Source of the DNA: JAHEJB01 sp037969195
GTDB lineage: Bacteria > Bacteroidota > Rhodothermia > Rhodothermales > Rubricoccaceae
NCBI GenBank assembly: GCA_037969195.1
Contig: JBBKWZ010000205.1
Location: forward strand, 1-10,832
Length of the DNA stretch: 10,832 nucleotides
Reading direction: 5' to 3'
Of this stretch, positions 8,107 to 10,832 are shown in pieces (positions within the stretch are counted from its first letter, which is position 1; the number at the start of each line of letters is the position of its first letter). Under the pieces are notes generated by a model. That model worked only from the letters and a program-made list of their open reading frames with translations. It searched no databases and had not been told where the DNA came from. The translations under genes were made by a program, and so were the position numbers.

Positions 8107-9666
8107 CTATTCTGCGCCCGTCGTCGATGCTTCAGTGACAAGTGCTGCCTTCTGATCGAAGGGAAGAGTCACGGTGAAGCTGGCTCCGCTTCCCTCCTCT
8201 ATAGGGTTCACGACGAGGGTGCCTCCATGGCCTTCGGCAATATCAAAAGCCAAAGACAGCCCCAGCCCAGTTCCGTCTCCCGACGCTTTGGTCGTATAGA
8301 ACGGTTCGAAAACGCGTTTGCGAGTCTCCTCTGGAATACCGAGACCATTGTCTGCAACCACAATAACAGCGTGATTCGCACCCAGCTCATCGGTTTCACG
8401 CTTCGTGATAAGGCGGATTCTAGGCTCGTACCCCGCTTCCCCACCGAGTTCACGCTCACCCACCGCGTCATAGGCGTTCTCCACCAGATTTAGAAAGAGA
8501 CGGGTGAGTGCGGAACCAACTGCGTGGATTTGATCCCCGTCGAGTGAAGTGTCGTATTCCTTTTCGATGGTGACGGCGGAAGAATTGCTCGGGTCTCCTA
8601 ATGTTTGCTCTACCGCGAGATCAATCAATGTGTGCAGATTTACAGGCTCTCGTTCCCCTGAGACACCGCGGGCGTGGGTAAGCATGCTGCGGACGATGTC
8701 GTCGGCCCGCTTGCCGTGAGCTTGAATCATCTCAACATTCTTGCGAAGCATGGCCATGATATTTTCAGACTCCTCCACCGAGTCGGATGTTATCGACCTT
8801 CCAAGGTCATCGACAAGCTCGGCGGAAAGCTCCGCAAAATTGTTGATAAAGTTTAGGGGATTGTTGAGTTCGTGAGCCACACCCGCGATGACTCTGCCAA
8901 GCCCGGCAAGCTTTTCCTGTTGGATTAGCTGACCTTGCATTGCCTGAATTCGCGTCAAGGCATCCTGCTTTTCCAATAATGCTTCAGACAGCGCGACGTT
9001 TGATTCTTCCAAGTCGGCGTTAGCCTGCGCGCGCAAAGAAAGGTTTCTTCTAACGAGAAAACCGAGGACGGAAAGCAATCCAAGCAGCGCTGCGTTTGAG
9101 AAAACAAGAGACCACCTTGCTCGTTCTCCCGCGGAGGTTGCAACTGCTTCCCTCTCGAGGCGGACTCTCCTTGCCTCAACCTGCATCTCACCTACTTCGG
9201 TGCGCAGTGAGTCCATGAGGAATTTTCCTTGCTCAGTTGCAAGAGCTGCAAGCGCAGCATCGAAACCAAAGTCCGTCCGAGTTTCCAGCGTGGATTGCAA
9301 TTCAGCCAACTTTGCATTGACTAGCCAGTCAAGCGCTGGGAAATGCGCTGCTTGATTTGGGTTCCACTCCGTAAGCTCGTGGATCCTGGCGACGAGTGAA
9401 TCAATATTGCTTACAGCATCAGCATAAGGATCGAGGTAATTGATATCACCCGTAATTATGTAGCCCCGTTGGCCTGTCTCCGCATTCTGCACGGTGGACA
9501 GAACACGGTCAATAGTCCGTTGAACGTCGAAGGAGACCTCAACGGGCTCTGCGCTTTGTCGAAGCGTCTCCACCGTGCGAAAGGACGTGATCGCGTTCGA
9601 AGCCAGGGCCACGACGAAGACAACCACGAGTAGGCGGAGCGCAATGGACTGCTTAGAAAGGTTCAA
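8107..9666 (-). CDS. CHASE3-domain sensor histidine kinase
   Basis: A 519-residue inner-membrane sensor kinase. The first membrane segment is at about 8-25 and the second at about 185-207; between them lies a periplasmic CHASE3 domain with the typical QNAETGQRGYIITGD signature. A cytoplasmic coiled coil (about 208-255) precedes HisKA with the H-box GVAHELNNPLNFI and phosphoacceptor H265. The HATPase domain carries the N-box NLVENAYDAV (N397), G1 VADNGLGIP (D439), F-box FEPFYTTK and G2 GDGTGLGLS, so catalysis should be intact. The HELNNP H-box is of the type seen in NtrB/ZraS-like kinases. There is no receiver domain and no response regulator gene nearby, so it is an orphan within this window. 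The start is TTG at 9666: an in-frame TAG lies 15 nt upstream and no ATG occurs near the first membrane segment. CHASE3 ligands are generally unknown and none is suggested here. Confidence 0.92.
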   Translation of the reverse strand: MNLSKQSIALRLLVVVFVVALASNAITSFRTVETLRQSAEPVEVSFDVQRTIDRVLSTVQNAETGQRGYIITGDINYLDPYADAVSNIDSLVARIHELTEWNPNQAAHFPALDWLVNAKLAELQSTLETRTDFGFDAALAALATEQGKFLMDSLRTEVGEMQVEARRVRLEREAVATSAGERARWSLVFSNAALLGLLSVLGFLVRRNLSLRAQANADLEESNVALSEALLEKQDALTRIQAMQGQLIQQEKLAGLGRVIAGVAHELNNPLNFINNFAELSAELVDDLGRSITSDSVEESENIMAMLRKNVEMIQAHGKRADDIVRSMLTHARGVSGEREPVNLHTLIDLAVEQTLGDPSNSSAVTIEKEYDTSLDGDQIHAVGSALTRLFLNLVENAYDAVGERELGGEAGYEPRIRLITKRETDELGANHAVIVVADNGLGIPEETRKRVFEPFYTTKASGDGTGLGLSLAFDIAEGHGGTLVVNPIEEGSGASFTVTLPFDQKAALVTEASTTGAE

Positions 9667-9824
9667 TTGAAAATCCGACTAGAAGGAGGAGCGGCTGCAC
9701 GCCCAGTTTGGGCCTGTTTGCTACATCTACCATTCTTCGCCGCGCCAGATCCAACTTCGTTGGATGCTCATTTTCGAATCTCGTGGATCCACATCATTGC
9801 CACACTCGGAGGCGCGCAACAGTT

Positions 9825-9864
9825 CGCCGGTTCATCCGACCTACCAGTGGCGGACGAACCGGCG
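9825..9864 (-). terminator. Strong hairpin downstream of the GIN lipoprotein gene
   Basis: Arms 9825-9838 and 9851-9864 pair over 14 bp with a single mismatch, leaving a 12-nt loop. The stem starts 21 nt past the lipoprotein stop codon on the - strand. No T-run follows on that strand, so it is not a textbook intrinsic terminator. It may instead protect the mRNA 3' end, or it may act on the kinase transcript. The rest of the 219-bp gap (9667-9885) holds only shorter dyads (for example 9749-9765, ATCCAAC-TTC-GTTGGAT) and no gene or clear kinase promoter. Confidence 0.45.
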
Positions 9865-9885
9865 GTACGGATATACGGCGGACAG

Positions 9886-10620
9886 TTATCGGCTGCGAGT
9901 CGGCTCCACATTCCCCGAACCCATCACCGATCTGTGGATTTGAGGATTGCCGTGGTACCGCACGTCTCCCGAACCAACGATGCTCACGTCGAGGCGTTCG
10001 CTCACGTTCAGAGTCACATCGCCACTACCTGCAATGCTGACGTCGGCGTCGTGAACAACCAATTCGGATATCTCCGCATTGCCACTGCCGGCAATGCTGA
10101 CGTCGAGGTGATTGGCCTGGCCATCGATAATGATATGACCTGATCCTGCGATACTAACGTCTACCGAACTGGCGTTGAGTCCGCCAAGGATGATATCGCC
10201 CGAACCGGCAACATTCGCGTCGAATGACCCTGCCCTGATGCCTTCAGCCTCAATTTGGCCACTGCCTGCGACGCTCACACCTTCAAGCGAGGCCACGCCC
10301 ATAGATAGACGAAGAGGTCGGTTGGTATTGAAGTTGGTATGGCGGGGCGCTTTGATTTCGAGCTCGTTGCCGTCGCGTTCAATGACGATTGCTTCGACGA
10401 TGTTGTCGTCGCCTTCAATGCGAAGTGGGCTGTCGCGTCCTACCTCAATAACGAGGGTTCCAGGCACAGAAAGGCTGACTTCGTGGACACCGTTGACCGA
10501 CTCCGTACGGCTGCCAGGCGAACCCGAACCGTCGATAGTCCGCGAACGTTGAGCGATGGAGGACGTAGAGCAGCCCGTGAAAAGCACGAGTGCGAGTGTG
10601 GTTAGGAGAGGTAGGCGCAT
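9886..10620 (-). CDS. GIN-domain (DUF2807) lipoprotein with seven GSG repeats
   Basis: A 244-residue predicted lipoprotein. Residues 1-16 are a lipoprotein signal with the lipobox LFTGC and lipidated C17, so it should be anchored to a membrane facing the periplasm or outside. From about residue 40 it matches the GIN head domain (DUF2807), a beta-solenoid-like fold common in Bacteroidota and labelled a putative autotransporter adhesin head; its function is not established. VSIAGSG-type repeats put GSG at 119, 139, 159, 178, 198, 216 and 234, i.e. every 18-20 residues, as expected for stacked beta-coil turns. The ATG at 10620 is chosen because it gives a perfect lipoprotein signal; the open frame continues 67 codons upstream to 10821, but that extension would bury the signal. 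It is transcribed toward the kinase gene, 219 bp away, so the two may or may not be co-expressed. Confidence 0.88.
   Translation of the reverse strand: MRLPLLTTLALVLFTGCSTSSIAQRSRTIDGSGSPGSRTESVNGVHEVSLSVPGTLVIEVGRDSPLRIEGDDNIVEAIVIERDGNELEIKAPRHTNFNTNRPLRLSMGVASLEGVSVAGSGQIEAEGIRAGSFDANVAGSGDIILGGLNASSVDVSIAGSGHIIIDGQANHLDVSIAGSGNAEISELVVHDADVSIAGSGDVTLNVSERLDVSIVGSGDVRYHGNPQIHRSVMGSGNVEPTRSR
9907..10281 (-). repeat. Degenerate in-gene tandem repeats of about 54-60 bp
   Basis: Seven units inside the GIN-domain gene encode a turn centred on (D)VSIAGSG. The DNA is also similar between units, most clearly around 10018-10035, 10078-10095 and 10138-10155, where variants of a 'CCTGCAATGCTGACGTC'-like string recur at about 60 bp. 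This suggests growth by internal duplication of one structural turn, with the units now diverged. Confidence 0.75.
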
Positions 10621-10676
10621 GATCACAGGGAAATCGATTGGAGGAAGATTCGGCCGAACAAGACCGACAGACCAAG

Positions 10677-10694
10677 GTGCTAACGTTTTAGCAC
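10677..10694. promoter_or_regulatory. Perfect 7-bp-arm palindrome, candidate operator upstream of the GIN lipoprotein gene
   Basis: GTGCTAA-CGTT-TTAGCAC is a perfect inverted repeat located 57 bp before the lipoprotein ATG. It sits just downstream of two weak promoter-like strings on the - strand, which is where a repressor site or 5'-UTR hairpin would be expected. No regulator gene is adjacent, so its partner is unknown. Confidence 0.4.
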
Positions 10695-10697
10695 TCG

Positions 10698-10736
10698 CAA
10701 AGGTTACAGAGTAAGCCGACTCTCTTTGAATACCAA
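10698..10736 (-). promoter_or_regulatory. Weak candidate promoter of the GIN lipoprotein gene
   Basis: On the - strand TTGGTA (10736-10731) and TACTCT (10713-10708) are 17 bp apart, a poor sigma-70-like pair. Alternatively AACCTTTG (10705-10698) resembles the Bacteroidota -7 element TAnnTTTG, but without a clear TTTG at -33. Either would give a leader of about 70-80 nt that includes the palindrome at 10677-10694. The remaining upstream DNA to 10832 shows no gene. Confidence 0.2.
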
Positions 10737-10832
10737 GAGGCCCAGCAGCCTGGCGCTGCCATGCTGTCATGCGCAACACACTTGGTATGGATCTGGCGTG
10801 AGTCCTATTGAGTACGATCATTCCCGCGAACC

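Noticed and set aside
10688..10714. CIRCE heat-shock operator
   Set aside because: TTAGCACTC is present, but the matching GAGTGCTAA is not found about 9 bp downstream; the only pairing arm lies on the other side in reversed order.
10730..10788. 8-bp inverted repeat ATACCAAG / CTTGGTAT separated by 43 bp
   Set aside because: A perfect 8-bp pair in about 200 bp is not unlikely by chance, and nothing else supports a looped operator.
10621..10821. 67-codon N-terminal extension of the lipoprotein
   Set aside because: It would place the lipoprotein signal and lipobox internally; the ATG at 10620 gives a complete signal and the extension resembles no protein.

Overview
The window looks like chromosomal DNA from a moderately GC-rich member of the Bacteroidota/Rhodothermota lineage; I place it no more closely than that and only with moderate confidence. 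Four things point there: exported family GH2 and GH92 glycosidases side by side, a GIN-domain (DUF2807) lipoprotein, a CHASE3 histidine kinase, and no Shine-Dalgarno-like sequence before the starts I could inspect. Six genes are clear and well preserved, plus one short overlapping gene; nothing is visibly frameshifted.

Left and centre (43-8100, + strand) is a tight run of five genes: exported beta-mannosidase (GH2), a thioredoxin-fold [2Fe-2S] ferredoxin, exported alpha-mannosidase (GH92) with accessory C-terminal domains, a Rof-like Rho-binding antiterminator, and a Uup-type ABC-F ATPase. Two junctions (GH2/ferredoxin and GH92/Rof) are TGATG stop/start overlaps, so translation is probably coupled. 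The two glycosidases make a coherent pair: GH92 removes alpha-linked mannose from mannan or high-mannose glycans, and GH2 removes terminal beta-mannose such as that of the N-glycan core. The ferredoxin, Rof and ABC-F proteins have no obvious role in sugar use and may only share the transcript. No SusC/SusD pair, sugar transporter or sugar regulator lies in the window.

Between ferredoxin and GH92 lies an 87-bp palindromic repeat of the widespread kind whose translation reads SHPERSEGS on one strand and HPDDRREGS on the other. It has replaced the natural end of the ferredoxin gene, adding 28 residues and supplying its stop codon.

Right part (8107-10620, - strand) holds a CHASE3-HisKA-HATPase sensor kinase, converging on the ABC-F gene with 6 bp between stops, and upstream of it a GIN-domain lipoprotein built of seven GSG-containing repeats. 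A 219-bp gap between these two contains a strong hairpin, probably the lipoprotein gene's terminator. The last 212 bp are the lipoprotein gene's upstream region, with a perfect 7-bp-arm palindrome in operator position. I see no RNA genes, CRISPR arrays, insertion sequences or prophage genes, and no convincing new multi-gene system; the most unusual points are the repeat-extended ferredoxin and the Rof gene overlapping a glycosidase gene.
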